NCBI GenBank assembly: GCA_001598975.1
Contig: BBXU01002084.1
Location: 1 to 64,000 of the forward strand
Length of the DNA stretch: 64,000 bases
Direction of reading: 5' to 3'
From: Parachlorella kessleri
Taxonomy: Eukaryota > Chlorophyta > Trebouxiophyceae > Chlorellales > Chlorellaceae
Below, in pieces: positions 10,201-22,500 of the stretch (the first letter of the stretch is position 1; each line of letters begins with the position of its first letter). The notes beneath the pieces were generated by a model. The model worked only from the letters and a program-made list of their open reading frames with translations. It was not told the DNA's origin and did no database searches. The translations under genes and the position numbers were made by a program.

Positions 10201-12014
10201 TCCCAAAACCCGTCCAACCAGTGCACATGGGGAGTGGGATTAGGGAGCCCCAGTGCACACAGGAGGAGTAAACTCAACTCGCTCCCAGCACCACACAGTC
10301 CATAACCAATCGTGTTTAAGGTCCACGACCACGACCAAGCATTCAAGACAGGAGGCACAGTTTCTAAACAGGCCACTTGCTGCAGCTACAGTGGTGCATG
10401 ACCCTGTGCTGCTGCCAGCCTGTGATAGTGCACTCACTTGCCCCAGAGCATGGGTACAAACTCGATGCCCTGCTCAGCAAAGTAGGCGGCAGCAGAGCTG
10501 GTCTCGGGCTCCAGCCCCCAGTTGGATACCTGAGACCAGGCATGGTGAAGTGGGTGACAAATTTTACGGGGCAAATGAGTGAGGGTTTGGTAAGCCCGCC
10601 CTAAGCGATTCCTTGACGGCCGTCGCAGCGGCATCAAGGACCCAAGACTGTGGAAACACCGCCATGTGAGCAATGGCCAGCAGTGCAGCAGCACCAGGTG
10701 CTCCACCACATGCACAAGATGCTGCCGCACGCCCTGTTACGGCAGTGCACGGAGCCAGCCAGGGCTTACCCACGAGATGCGGTCGAAGGGCACCAGAGGG
10801 TTGACCCCCAGTGACCCTCTAAAGTGCCACACAACTCCCCGCTTGGCCTGCACAGCAGGTATACAGGTACACTTTCTTACTTGTATGCGTCGACGACAGG
10901 TGTAAGGCAAAACACAGCTGTTGCCTGCAAGCACACCTGCTTGAGCTGCCGCCCAAGGCTACACTGCGCAAGAAAGGATGCCCAGGCAGCGCAAAAGCCA
11001 CGGCACCAATGCCAGTAAGGCAGTACGCTCGGCCAGATGAGCAATGCGCATGCGACCTAACCGTGGGGCAGCGCTAGTGCTTCGGCCCCATACTGTACCA
11101 GGCTACAAACCCCCGGGCGGCCCGCCCTCATCAGGCGTGGGGAGGCTTGTGCCTGCATCAACACATATATCGGCAAGGGCCAGTGTTTGTCAGACTGAAT
11201 TCTACCCACCCACCTGTGCAGGGAAGCTAGCAGCACGGGGGCTGGTCTGCCAGGTGTTGTCGCCACTGACTGCATCCTGGGAAGGGGCTGCGCTGTCAGC
11301 CGGCTGCGTCGCAGGGATCGCCTGCGGAGCAATGGAGAGAGTGACAGGGAGGCGAGGCAAGTGGCCTGGGGGGGCATTGCTGGCGGCTGCAAGCCCCCTA
11401 TGCAACAAAACAACTGTCGCTGTACAATCAGACTATCTACTCCAGTGTTCACATAGCTGGGCTAGACTCTAGAGTGCCGCATAGCAAGGCCCTGCCAGCG
11501 TGGTGCAGCATGGCACAGCCAGGCTTGACTTGACTGAATACCAGTGCAGCACTGCAGCAACAGCGCTAATAGCTGCTATGTACCTGGTGTGCCTGGGAGT
11601 GCGGCTTGCTGGCTCCCTGCTTGCCTGCGTGGCACTTCACGTCTGCCGCCCAAGTGCAGCACTTGCACTTGCTGCTGAACAGCAGCCCGCTGGAGCATTT
11701 CAGTGCGCTCCCACTCCCAGCAGTGCACTGGAAGTACCCGGAGCAGTCCTTGGGGTCAGCGAAAATGCCGTCCTGCCCTTTCCCCGCACAGAAGCACGAG
11801 GCATCTCCTGCTGCACAAGCCTGCGGCACCACGCACGCTGCTCTGGGTAGCTCTCCCAAGTGGGCTGTCATCCACAAAAAACAATTGCAGCCGCCCTTGC
11901 TTCGCACTGGACCGGCAGTGTGGTTCGGCTCACCTTGGCGAGGCTGCATCGAAGTATTGCAATCAACAAGGGAAAAAGCAAGGCTTTGTTACTAACGTTG
12001 TGGTGGCTACCCAT
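7212..12014 (-). CDS. Secreted CBM14-GH128 (Asl1-like) beta-glucanase (12 exons)
   Basis: In transcript order the exons are 12014..11934, 11820..11584, 11321..11214, 10847..10770, 10529..10438, 9663..9549, 9254..9100, 8784..8704, 8406..8332, 8040..7955, 7719..7511 and 7268..7212, giving 457 residues with all phases matching. Residues 1-27 are a signal peptide (LLFPLLIAIL). Residues 28 to about 90 form a CBM14/peritrophin-A domain (CFCAGKGQDGIF, CSGYFQC, CTWAADVKC), which in known proteins binds chitin. A short linker leads to the Asl1/Glyco_hydro_cc domain: KRGVVWHF, ISWVSNWG, FVPMLWG, FNEPN (candidate acid/base Glu222), FDFINTHYYGC, VWLTEFACP (candidate nucleophile Glu325) and RYAWFS. Family members cleave beta-1,3-glucan. 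The C-terminus (ELCSPC...YCQKSCGFW) resembles the ShKT-like module of the neighbouring expansins but lacks its first and last cysteines. Confidence 0.88.
9437..9570. repeat. Duplicated exon end and splice donor in the glucanase gene
   Basis: A stretch of about 45 bp at 9437-9481 repeats 9525-9570 with a period of 88 bp (gtaggagc.ccgctg.tgactcaccgctgcc). The second copy contains the 3' end of exon 6 and its GTGAGT donor on the minus strand. The first copy therefore provides a second, downstream donor with the same flanking GCAGCG. Confidence 0.8.
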
Positions 12015-13002
12015 GACTGAAAGCCCCTCCCTGCACACAGCACATCTCCGGTTGCAAGAATTGAAGCTTGCACATCTCAACGCAAGGAAACGGTTCTCGT
12101 GCGCTGCCGACAGAGCAGACGACATGCAGATCCAGCTAGGGTTGGATCTCCATCAACAGATGTTAGAAACCTGCTGTCGCCTATCAAAGCAGCAAGCGCT
12201 TAAACATGTTTCAACCCAGTAAAGAATATCTTACCCTCCCGAGAGATGTCGAGGGTCTGACGGACCTTACTACCTAGGCTGTCCCCTAAGGGTGGCGGAC
12301 AGCAAAAGGCCACCCTGCCCAGTAAACCACCAACCTACCCTGGCTGTATAAATGCTGAACATCAGTGGGATGCTTGGTCTCAGCTGCTGCACGATGGGGA
12401 GCCCTCTTGCGTTTGGTGCAGCATGCACCGCACGTTGGGCGCTGAGCCGCCAAGATGCAGGGCCAAGATGCAGCTGGGCTCGAAGGGCAGGTAGCAACAA
12501 TATATATACGGCTTACAAGCACGATTCCTCCGTGCCATGCCCCCTTTTCCTGCACAGTCAGCGCCGCCGCGTACATCTCCTTGCAGTATGCATGCTGGGA
12601 TGTGCTCTCCCCATTGCTCCTCAGTGAAGGCACTAAACGTCATCGATCTACTAAGCACTTAGTGCACCAGCCAGGAGCGTGTTGCACCCTTGAAATGCGC
12701 GCATGCAAAGTTTAGAGAGCAGTGCATGGCAAGCATGACCGAATGTGGTAAGTTGGACGATCCCAGGAATGACGCACACAGTACTGTGGCTTTGCCAACA
12801 CCACAGGGCAGGCACACATTACACTGCTGCAAACCTGGACCCTCCTCACCTGCGCAGGTCATTCTGTACAAGTAGGATCGCAGAACAATGCTCAGTCCAT
12901 AGCCTTGTTGCTTTGACTAGTTGCCGGTGCCCTGGCTGGCCACTGAGCCATAACTTGTAGTAACCCACCATTGTTGTTCAGACAACGGTGGAAAGGCTCA
13001 GC
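12015..13002. other. Divergent promoter region, glucanase (-) and expansin (+)
   Basis: About 990 bp separates the two start codons. No convincing TATA box lies near the expansin start at 13003. Several open frames on the minus strand around 12270-12660 show no family resemblance and no matching splice path into the glucanase. I treat the region as noncoding and regulatory. Confidence 0.5.
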
Positions 13003-16000
13003 ATGCATTCAGCAACCCTGGCAGCGCTGTTGCTGTTGTGCACGTCGATAGCACGGCAAGCCGCCGCGGTCAAGGAGCTCTCAGGCTGGGAGACAGGCAT
13101 TTTGACACATTATGGAGGCAAGCTAGCGTCGGTGCTGCTTGCTTGCAAGCAGATGCTCAGCACCTCGGGAGGTTGAAACCCTATGGCAGCACTTGCCTGG
13201 TCCTGGGCTACCTTTCTTGTGCCAGTTCCATATGGTTTCTGTGCACCCCAACCCCTGGCAAGGTGCTCAGTCATGCCCACCATGCAGGCAAGCAAGATAA
13301 CATGGACCCCAACGACCCAAGCTTCGGGTCCAAGGAGGTGCGGCACATGCTGGCTCTCCAGCACGCGCATGAGTGGCAGGCCTGCCCTAGGGCGCTGTAG
13401 CTGTCATGCATGTTCTGTTTATGAAATGCTTGTTGCAACAGTCTCCTACAGCTTAACGGGTCGGCTGCCAGTCTGCATGTGAAGGGTGCCTGCGGCTACG
13501 GTGTCATACCCAAGGACAAGTACCCCTACTTCTCAGTAGCCGCCCTGAGCCCCAACAATAGCTTCTACAAGAACGGTCCTCTCAATGGCTGTGGGGAGTG
13601 CTTTCAGATACAGTGCGTCTCTGGCATCTTTGATGGGCTGGAAGGTGGGTTGCTTCCCGGCCTAGCATGTTGTCCCATGCACTCACATAGACATGTGAAT
13701 GACCTTGGACAACCCGTCTATACCAGGGCACCCACAGCAGTGTATGAGATTTCATATACATACAGGCAGACAGCAGTATATGAGGTCCACGCTGCACACA
13801 GGCATTGACAGTGCAGTCTGGTCCTAGCCTCACAGCTTATCTCGGCGCCTCCATGCTGCTGTGAGTTTTACAAGGCAGTGACAGCGCGCAGTTGGAGAAG
13901 CATCCAGACACGACAAGTGTGCGGGTTCGTGCAGGCATCTGCTACAAGGACAGCCAGGGGAAGCCTAAGTCGATCCTCGTGATGATCTCCGTGAGTGCCC
14001 AATGGCACAAGAAGGAGCCAGATCTTGAGGACAGTGCAAGCTGAGTCAATCCCACAGGTTGCAGGTGAACGCAGGGAATGACGCCGCCTTACTACAAGTG
14101 GCTGCAGGATGTCTGCCCAGAGTGCCAGGACTACCACATTGATGTGCAGAGCCTCAGCTTTGCGAAGGTGAGCACTGCAGTAAAAAGCAACCGCTCCAGT
14201 GGCAAGCACGCGTGCGGGCAGCATGGACTTTCTACGTGAAATTTTGCATTGAATGGACGCATGGCATCAAAGCTGCAGTGACGCCGAGCTGCTTGCTGCA
14301 GAAGACGGACTGGATTTGCAATGTAAGTATGCAAGTTTTATTCCTGCAGCTGACTAATCCTGACTACGGAAGGATCAATGTCAACTACCGCCGCATCGAG
14401 TGCACCCCGCCTGAGGACATGAAAGTCTCGGTTATGGACTTTGTTGGCAACAACCGCTGGCTGCGGATTACAATAGACGTGAGCTGCAACATCTGGCATA
14501 TGCTAGTGCACACCGCTGTAGGAACGCTGAGCCTAGGATTCCAATGGAAATGGCCGACTCTGGACAGAATGCTGCCGCTGCCAGTGAAGCAAGCCGCTTG
14601 CCTACACGAGGTGGCAGTGTCAAGAGTCCATGTGGGCGCGCTCATGCAACTGCCCCAAGCCTTGTGCCCACCTTGGACCCCATGCGCGGCCCAAGAGGTG
14701 CCACCCTTGAGAGGGATATTTGGCCGGTGCAGGACACTGGTGGCCGCGGCTCTGTGACCCAGGTTTATGTCAGGACTAGCGGCGCCAAGGACTGGACCCC
14801 CATGGTCAACAAGTGGGGCGCGGCCTGGGAGCTGGGGCAGGCACCCTCCCCACCACTGGACTTCAAGGTCACCACGGACGATGGCAGCGAGGTTGGTGAC
14901 ACCTTTGTGAGGACAGGAGCTGTTGCCGAGTGCGGCGCAGACTGCCCCTTCTTGGACATGCCCGTTGGGTGGCCAAGCTTGCAGGGTTATACTTGCCAAG
15001 CATATCTATGGCAGGTTCTTGCAGACTGTGTTCTGGCATCGCTGCTGGTGTGCATGTGCAGGAGCGGGGTCCTGGACCCAGTGGTTGGTGAAAGCATTGC
15101 ATCCGACTTCTGCTTAGATTAGGCAGCCAGTGGCGTACTGTGCAGTCCCTCAGTAGTGCAGTACTGCCAGTGCCGCCCCGCAGGTCACAGCGGAGAGAGT
15201 GATCAAGCAGAACGGGGGCATCAGCCAGGGGTCGGAGGCGCCACGCATCAAGTTCGCAACAGGTGCGGTGGGCTGTACCTGTAAGCAGGCAGGCCATAGA
15301 TTGGTAGCATAGGGTTGACCTGCCGCCCACTTGGTTGCAAAGTAGTGGCAATGTGCGGTGCATGCTTCACTGCAGGCGTAGTCCAAACCTAGCAGTCAGT
15401 CATTCTTGCTGGTGTGGAGACGCTGTGCAGGTGTGCAGTTCAACATCACCGATCCTGCGCTCCAGCTGGTAAGCGCTGCCCCTTGCCATGGGATGGACTT
15501 GGTTTACAGGGAACGGGAGGCTGGCTGGCATGAGCACCTTCTCAACCCTCACTTGAGCCTCGCATCTTGAAAATGCCGCCATCTAGTGCCCTGGTTCCGT
15601 CATATAATAATGCCCTTTGGAGAAAACCATGGACCCCAAGGCGCCCAGGACCCTTCCTTATAGTGTGAGAACTTGGTTGCTGCTGGGACTGTTCCTGGCT
15701 CATGCACTGATTGACTGATTGGTCGAGCAGTGGAAGGCATGAGGGCCGGCAGATGCAGCCCACGAGCCTGGGCGCGCATCTGAATGTGTGCAGGTTAAGG
15801 GGTACTCCGGTCCTGATGACTCATATGACCCCATGGTGGCCACCTCCGACACCCCGGGCAACAGCCCAGCCCCGGCCGTGGAGGGGCAGGGCCCAGCACC
15901 GCCCACCGCTGCACCGCCCACTGCCGGCAGCAGGGCTTCCTCCTGTGTGGACGTGTCTGCCCCGGGCCAGTACTCCTGCGAGCAGCTGAAGGTGAGACAC

Positions 16001-17744
16001 ACCGGTTGGGGGAAAAACCCGACCCACCAGCGCAGTGGCGCTGGGTGCCAGTCCCGGCAACAGGCTGGCAGGTTGTTCCAGCATGGAAGCTGAGGTCGGC
16101 ATGCCGCCTTTTGACGGTCACCAGGCAGAAGGTGTCAGAGCTTGTTGCTATCTAACCCCTGGTTGGAGCTTGGGGTACATGTGCTGTGCAGCACTGGCGA
16201 ACCCTACATCATAACCTTCTGCCCACGTGCAGTTCCTGGGTAGGTGCAATGCCACCGAGCTGGTGCAGGGCGGGTTCTGCGCCCGCACTTGCAACAGATG
16301 CACCAGCCAAGCAGCGGCCCCTAGTGCTCTACACCTACAAGGCCCAACCACGGTTGTTGCTGCTGCCACCCCTGAGGCCATGGCGCCCATAACACCTGTG
16401 CCAGCAGCGGCCATCGCTCCTGCAGCCCTTGATGCTGCCCCCTCTGCTGAGCCTGTTGCTAAAACCACCGTGCCAGCCATGCTTCCGGCAGCCTCTCCTG
16501 CCACCGAAGGGGAGATGCTGTCACCCAAACAGCCAGCTGATTCTGCGGCTGGCGCCGTGCCTGCTGGCGGCGCTGTCACATGCACAGACCTGCCACCTCC
16601 TGGGCCCTACACATGTGCACAGCAGAAGGTGCGCATTGTAAGGTGGCGGCATGCCCAGGGACTGCACGTACCGTTGTTTCACATGTGCAGCCCACAGGCT
16701 ATACTATGTTTCTTTCCCAAATGCAGGGGTGTTGTGCGCGGCAAGTCACAAATTCGCTACCAGGGCGGCTTGTAACAGCGGGAATTGCCCGCATGCATGC
16801 TGCACTGCTGTAGATTAAGCGGCAGGCCGGCCTAGCTCTCCTAGCATGCATCAGCCGGCAAGTCTTGTATGCTGCAGGCCTGGGGCAAGTGCAGCACTCC
16901 CTACCTGGCAGGATACTGTGCCGCGACCTGCGGCAGGTGCGACAGAGGGACCCCCAAGCCGTCCAGCTCTGAGAGCTTTCCGGCCCAGCCAACTTCCGAG
17001 CCAGGGCCAGGTGTCCCTGTTGCCTCAGCAGTGCCACCAGTGCCGGCAGCTGAGCGTTTCCAAAGCCCTCCCCCACCCTCCTTGGTGGCCTCAGCTGCCC
17101 CACCCCTGGCAGAGCCAGCGAAGTCTTCTAGAAAGATCCCTCCGGCCCCGGCCGCTGAGGCGCAGGCAGGCCGCCTAGAGACAGTAGCAGCCTCCAAGCC
17201 CCTTCCGCTCCCACCTACTTCGGAGGAAGTGGGCCAGGTGGCAGGGGTAGCACCTGTGGGGGAGCCAGTGGCCACTGGCAGCCGTAGCCCCTCGGCGGGC
17301 GCGGGCATTTGTGCTGACGTGGCACCGCCTGGGCCCTACACCTGTGCACAGCAGAAGGTAAGCTTAGCCGGATCCTACGTAGGGCATGCCAACAGTGCTC
17401 TGCGGCGCCTTCTGAATGCGCCGGTGCACAGCTAGGACGTATGTCTTCTAGGTATGCCATGCGTGCCTCGCACCATTGGTACCCTTGCTTGTCATAGCTT
17501 GCGCTGCTCCCAGCTCTGCTAAGTGCTCCACCAGCGCATCCCACCAAGGTCACCTCGCTTGCTCTCTGATCGGGGTGCGCCTCAGGGCAACATTGCGCTG
17601 CAGGCCTGGGGGAAGTGCCAGCAGGGCTTCTTAACGGGCTCTGGCTACTGCTTAGCAACATGTGGTGCATGCAAAGCCCAGCCAGCTGTTCAGGCATTTG
17701 GAGGAGAGCCCAGCAGCGGGAGGAAGCTTCTCGAGGTCCTGTAA
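13003..17744 (+). CDS. Expansin-like secreted protein with three ShKT-like modules (13 exons)
   Basis: Exons are 13003..13117, 13288..13337, 13485..13644, 13935..13990, 14108..14167, 14350..14478, 14733..14891, 15184..15262, 15431..15468, 15794..15991, 16233..16628, 16878..17357 and 17604..17744, giving 686 residues. The start is the first ATG before a clear signal peptide (LAALLLLCTSIARQAAA). Expansin domain 1 carries LTHYGG, GACGYG, CGECFQIQC, CPECQDYHID and YRRIEC. Domain 2 carries WTPMVNKWGAAWEL. After residue 283 come three modules of the form C.D..PPGPYTCAQQK / AWGKC...YC.ATCG.C. Each is split by a phase-0 intron at the same site, and they are separated by long Ala/Pro-rich linkers. Intron 1 appears to use a GC donor (ggag|gcaagc). 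The acceptor before exon 3 is an unusual GAAG. The three modules suggest a multivalent wall- or protein-binding tail; this role is inferred. Confidence 0.88.
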
Positions 17745-18467
17745 GCAGCCCGGTCCCATATGCATATATGCTGCAATAGCTTGTAGCTTGCTGCGCAGCA
17801 TTGCTTGGCGTGGCCTGCGCGGCAAGCTCCTAGTAGCAGGTATCCGCACTGCAATTAGTGCATGCGTCATCACTGCACACTTGTGCACACTGTTTCCCTG
17901 AAGCATGAAATAGCGCTGTTCTGATGGAGGGTTGCATTCCAGCAACGGATGCCTTGCTATTTTTACATCTTGCATGAGCTAGGTACTTGGTCAGCGTAGT
18001 GGTATTATAGTATGGTTGATGCATGTCTTGTGAGTCATGCCAGGGTCAGGCCTAGTCATGCACATGCCATGCTGGTCCAGAATTGCACGTGTCCTTGACG
18101 ATAGCCTGATGGCACATGGTTGCTGAGTTGGTCAGGCAAGTGACTCATCCCGTTTGCCTGATAATCATAGCGTTGGTTGCTTCTGACAAAGGTGTAATAG
18201 CTGGAGGGAATTGGAGTGCGTTGCCCCAGGCTTATAATCATGAACAGTTGCATGCAGCCTCCCATCCATGCTCCCATCCTCTTTAGGAGCTTGGATGCTC
18301 TGTCGTATCGCTCACGTGTGCACAGCCGCTCGGCACTACGCATGGCACTGCGTGATATATACAAGGTACGACCAGCGGCCATACCATTACCTGCTTTTCC
18401 GAGGGGTGTGACAATGATGCCATGCCAAACAAGGTTTCCCGGCCCGCGCAACCGTGCGCGATGCAGG

Positions 18468-19130
18468 ACGGAGTGAATGAAACGATCAGAACATAGCCTT
18501 ATAAACAAAACGTGCAATCCCTTCTCTGGGCTGAGCGCTGTGCTGACTCGGCTTTCACGCAGCTGCTGCCTGCCTCGTCAGCAGATACCCCCGATCTGTC
18601 GGAGGCTCCCCCGGAGTCCCTTGACCGGCTGCTCCCGACCTCATCCTCAATTTACCAACTACCGTATACGGCTATAGCAACGCCACAAAGAAAGGTGCCC
18701 CTCAACCGAAAATCCAAGCAAGAACGGCAGTATCTGCAGCCCCTGCTCACAGGCGTTGTCGCCTCGCTCGGCGCCTAACCTCAAACCTGGGGAATTCCCT
18801 GCCGCTCTCACTTGACATACGACCCTCGAACCAAGGGCTCGCACGCAGTCAGGTCTCACCGAAACTCAGCAAAGGCGGCGCGTTGAAACGGATTCTGCCG
18901 TATCCCGGCCCCGTTCTCGCTGCAGACGACGCTTTAGCCTCTCCTAGGCCTGGCTTGTAGCTCAGGAGCGAACCCTCCTTACAGCGTAATTTCAACCCGG
19001 CATGCTCGCCACAGCGTTCGCAGGAGCGGTCCAAAAAACGGCGGCTAGATATTCTAAGTCGCCGTCACATCGAAGACAATACTCAGTATAATGGAGGACG
19101 CGCGGCGAGCGCGGCCCCCATTCACTCCGT
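18468..19130. repeat. 12-bp inverted repeats flanking about 660 bp
   Basis: The sequence acggagtgaatg at 18468-18479 is the exact reverse complement of 19119-19130. The enclosed segment reads differently from its surroundings, with fewer cag/gca runs and an open frame at 18512-18778. It could be a decayed non-autonomous DNA element. No target-site duplication is evident, so the call is weak. Confidence 0.3.
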
Positions 19131-19360
19131 AAAAAATGCTGCTAGTGGAAGTGCCAGCACTGGCCTTAGTGCCACCTGGTGAGGTCTTCTCATTGAGGTC
19201 ATGGCATGACGAAGTTGGTCCTCAAGGCTTGGTTTGGCCGTTCCCAGAAGACGTGATCTAACCCTACCCTTGTAATGTTGGGACACAACTAGCCATGAGT
19301 CAAATTCCACGTGTGGTGTGGATTAAAAGGTCTGCAAAGGGCTAAGGGTTTTACATCAGC

Positions 19361-19366
19361 TATATA
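19361..19366 (+). promoter_or_regulatory. Possible TATA box of expansin gene at 19501
   Basis: TATATA lies about 140 bp upstream of the ATG at 19501, mirroring the TATATAT placement of the paralogue at 3212. It rests on position and sequence only. Confidence 0.35.
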
Positions 19367-19500
19367 CTGTAACATCAGGGCTGCAGGCAGGCGTGTGTGG
19401 TTGCAAGTGCCAACGTGTGTCCTGCCTGCGCTGACCCTTAGGCTCATTAGGTAGCTTAGATGACTTGCTGAGAACGGTCTGTGTTCCTGTTGTGACCACC

Positions 19501-22500
19501 ATGAGCAGCCAGCGCGCTCTCCTCCTGGGTTGCCTGGCGGCGACATGCCTGCGAGCTGCAGCCGTCCAAGAGCTGTCCAACTGGTACAGCGGCATTCTGA
19601 CGCACTATGGAGGTACGTCCTGAGGCTACACTGCCTGATAGCCAGCTCTGAGGGATTTCTCTGGCCTCCAAGCAAGTGTGTAGTACTGCATTCGTAATCG
19701 TCCGAGGCCGCATAAACGGGCTGTCATGGGCAACCAGCTGTCGGGCTGGCTCATGCTGGTGGCTGCCCAAGGAATCCCCGAAGCGTGTTTGCAGGCAAGC
19801 AAGACAGCATGGACCCCACCAGTCCCAGCTTCGGGACAAAGGAGGTCAGCAGTACAGTTTGGAAGCTAAGGGCCCTCCCATGCACCTTGACGCCCTGGGG
19901 TAACATAATAGTGCTGACACTGGGACTGTGACCCCATGCCCGGGCGGGAGGCTTGGATTGTGGGTGCCCAGGCACATGCGCTGCGCATTTCTGCAGCCCA
20001 GCCCAGTGGCTTGCAGTATTTTCGTCTGCAAGGTGTTGCGAGCCTGGGTAGCTGACAGGCGGAGTCCCGACATACCTCCCTTAGACAGCAAGGCAATCGT
20101 AAGATCAACACTAGCAAAATCCAAACTTGCGTCCCCCGAGTGAGAAGCCCAGGAGGACAGTCCACTCCCTAGAGGATGGCTTCCTGCACCCGACCACTCC
20201 TGGAGAGCGTTCCATGCACACACTCTAGGCGCTCCCTATCCCTTGCAGGGCTCCTGTGGCTATGGGCTCCTCCCCCGCGACCGCTGGCCCTACTGGTCCG
20301 TAGCCGCCCTGTCCCAGAGCAACCCCTTCTTCAAGAACAGCACCGTGGAGGGGTGCGGCATGTGCTTCCAGATCCAGTGTGTCACCGGCATGGACGACTA
20401 CCACAAAGGTGGGAGACTGCTGAAACATGCGCTAGCGCTCTGTTGAGTGCTGCCGTGTCTACACTGGTGTGCAGCCCTCTTCCGGTGTGGTTGTGTCTCA
20501 GCTTAGTATAGGCCTAGCCTTGGCGTGGGTTGCCACTCTCAAGCTGCGGCCGTGTAGGAGCTGCTTGGCTACAGTCAGAAAGACAATTGACCCTGCTGCG
20601 GGGTTCCCATGCCTGCAGATGTGTGCCTCACCGACACCAAGGGCGTGCGGAAATCCATCCTAGTAATGATCACGGTGCGCAGACACAGACACTCCTAACC
20701 CCAGCAATCACATTGCGGTTAGCTGGCAGCTTTAAACCTTGTGGTCCTAATGGAACACGCCAGGGTTCGCTTCTGGGAGGGGTAACTTCTGCATTTTCAC
20801 ATTCTGCAATGCCGCTGGTGCGTCCCGCTATATGCTGGGTGCACAGCCTCTGCAATCACATTGCTAGCCTTCTTTGCTGCGCACCTAACTTACCACTGCA
20901 TGCTCTTGCCACGCACTGTTGGCTATGCACACACCGATGGCGAGCCATCCGCTCCATGCATTGCACTGTTGCAAGCGTCTTCAGCTTGTCTAAGGTGATG
21001 AATTAGCTGCATGTACATGCAGGACAAGTGCCCACAGTGTGACACAGACCACATTGACGTCCAGGCACTGACGTTTGCCAAGGTCGGTAGTTTTATAGCA
21101 TGCCCCACACCCTGCCACCGCCTGAGCACCAAGGAGCAGTTTTGGAACCTGATCTGACAGTCAACCCCTGCATTGCGGGCAACTTGTCGCCTGGTTGCCG
21201 GTCGTACGCAGCGTGCAGCTTGCTTGCCAGCCAGGCAGTCTGGGGAGCATGGGATTTTTGCACCCTGCAGATGACTAACCCTGACTTGGGGAGGATCAAG
21301 ATCAACTACCGCCGCATCGAGTGCACCCCGCCGGAAGACATGAAGGTGTCTGTCATGGATTTCATTGGCGCCGGCAAGTGGATCCGCCTGGCTGTAGATG
21401 TGAGTCGCGACAGGCAGCAGCTGGCATTGCTGCCCCTGGAGAGGGTGGGTGTGGGAACCACGAGCTCCCAAGGGAGAAGTGGGTGCTCCATGGGCAACAG
21501 AGCCTATCGAAAGGTCACCGTGACCTAGTCTAACTAGTCTAACAGCGTACCGCCACCTGACCATGCTGCCGTGAGTCCCCCAAATGGGGCCAACAAAAAG
21601 CCAGGATGTACTATGCCCACAAACCACAAGATCCAAGTACCAATTCTTAATGGCATGCACCACCCCGTCCGGACGGGACGGATATGGCCGCTGGAATGGT
21701 GATGGGTGTTGGGACGCGACCCCCAACACCAAACAAACCAGAACCAGGCCCGAAGGCCCGCAGTGCCTCGCTCTAAACGCTTGGCAGAACGCTGATTGAA
21801 AAAAAAAAAAAAAACTAAAAAAAAAAATAAAAAAAAAAAAAACCAAAACGTCACGGTGACCTGCAGCTAACACCTGTTGCCAGTCATGGCAGTGCTGGTC
21901 AATTGGCTTGTCCCCATTACCAGTAAAAGGACCCTGGTCATGCAGCGTGCTGCCAGTGGACATGCTAGGCACTAAACCCCAGAAGGTGCTTTTCATCCAA
22001 CAAGTGCCGTGCTCTTCTTTATCAGCGCACCCAGCCGCGAGACCTGCAAGTGGTACACAACGTATGAGCTGGAGCTGTTGCCCTGCCACCCCTCCTTCCC
22101 CGCCCCCCTGTCTCAAATGACACCTCATCCACCCACCTAGATGGGCCCCACACTGGCTGCCCACCCCCACCTGCCTCAGCATGCAAGGCTGTTCTCTTGT
22201 GCCTGCCGCAGGACACGGGAGGCCGTGGCGCAGTGACCCAGGTGTCGGTGAAGAGCAGTGGCTCATCCAACTGGACCCCCATGGTCAACAAGTGGGGGGC
22301 GGCCTGGGAGCTGGGGCAGTCCCCCAGCCCGCCCCTGGACTTCAAGTTCCAGTGCGACAGCGGAGAGGATGTAAGTCCTATCCAAGCTAAGGGTCCTCCC
22401 AGCAGCGGATAGCCTGGCTAAGCTGGCAGGGGGGGGTGTGACTAATGGCCACCAGAGCTTAGTGTTGCTGCTGTGGATCCCAAATTTAGCGAGGTTGCAT

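Larger units (their letters stand above)
17745..19500. other. Intergenic region with possible small element and promoter
   Basis: No family-resembling exon was found. A 12-bp inverted repeat (acggagtgaatg) bounds 18468-19130, inside which an open frame of about 89 codons (18512-18778) has no recognisable domain. A TATATA at 19361-19366 lies about 140 bp before the next expansin start. Confidence 0.5.

Noticed and set aside
12270..12660. Possible 5' exons of the glucanase gene
   Set aside because: A clean signal-peptide exon at 11934-12014 with matching donor and phase already provides the start; these frames show no signal peptide or domain.
20923..22266. 447-codon open frame on the minus strand
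   Set aside because: It runs antisense through several expansin exons, introns and the poly(A) insertion, where it encodes Phe runs. It has no domain and is a shadow of the + strand gene.
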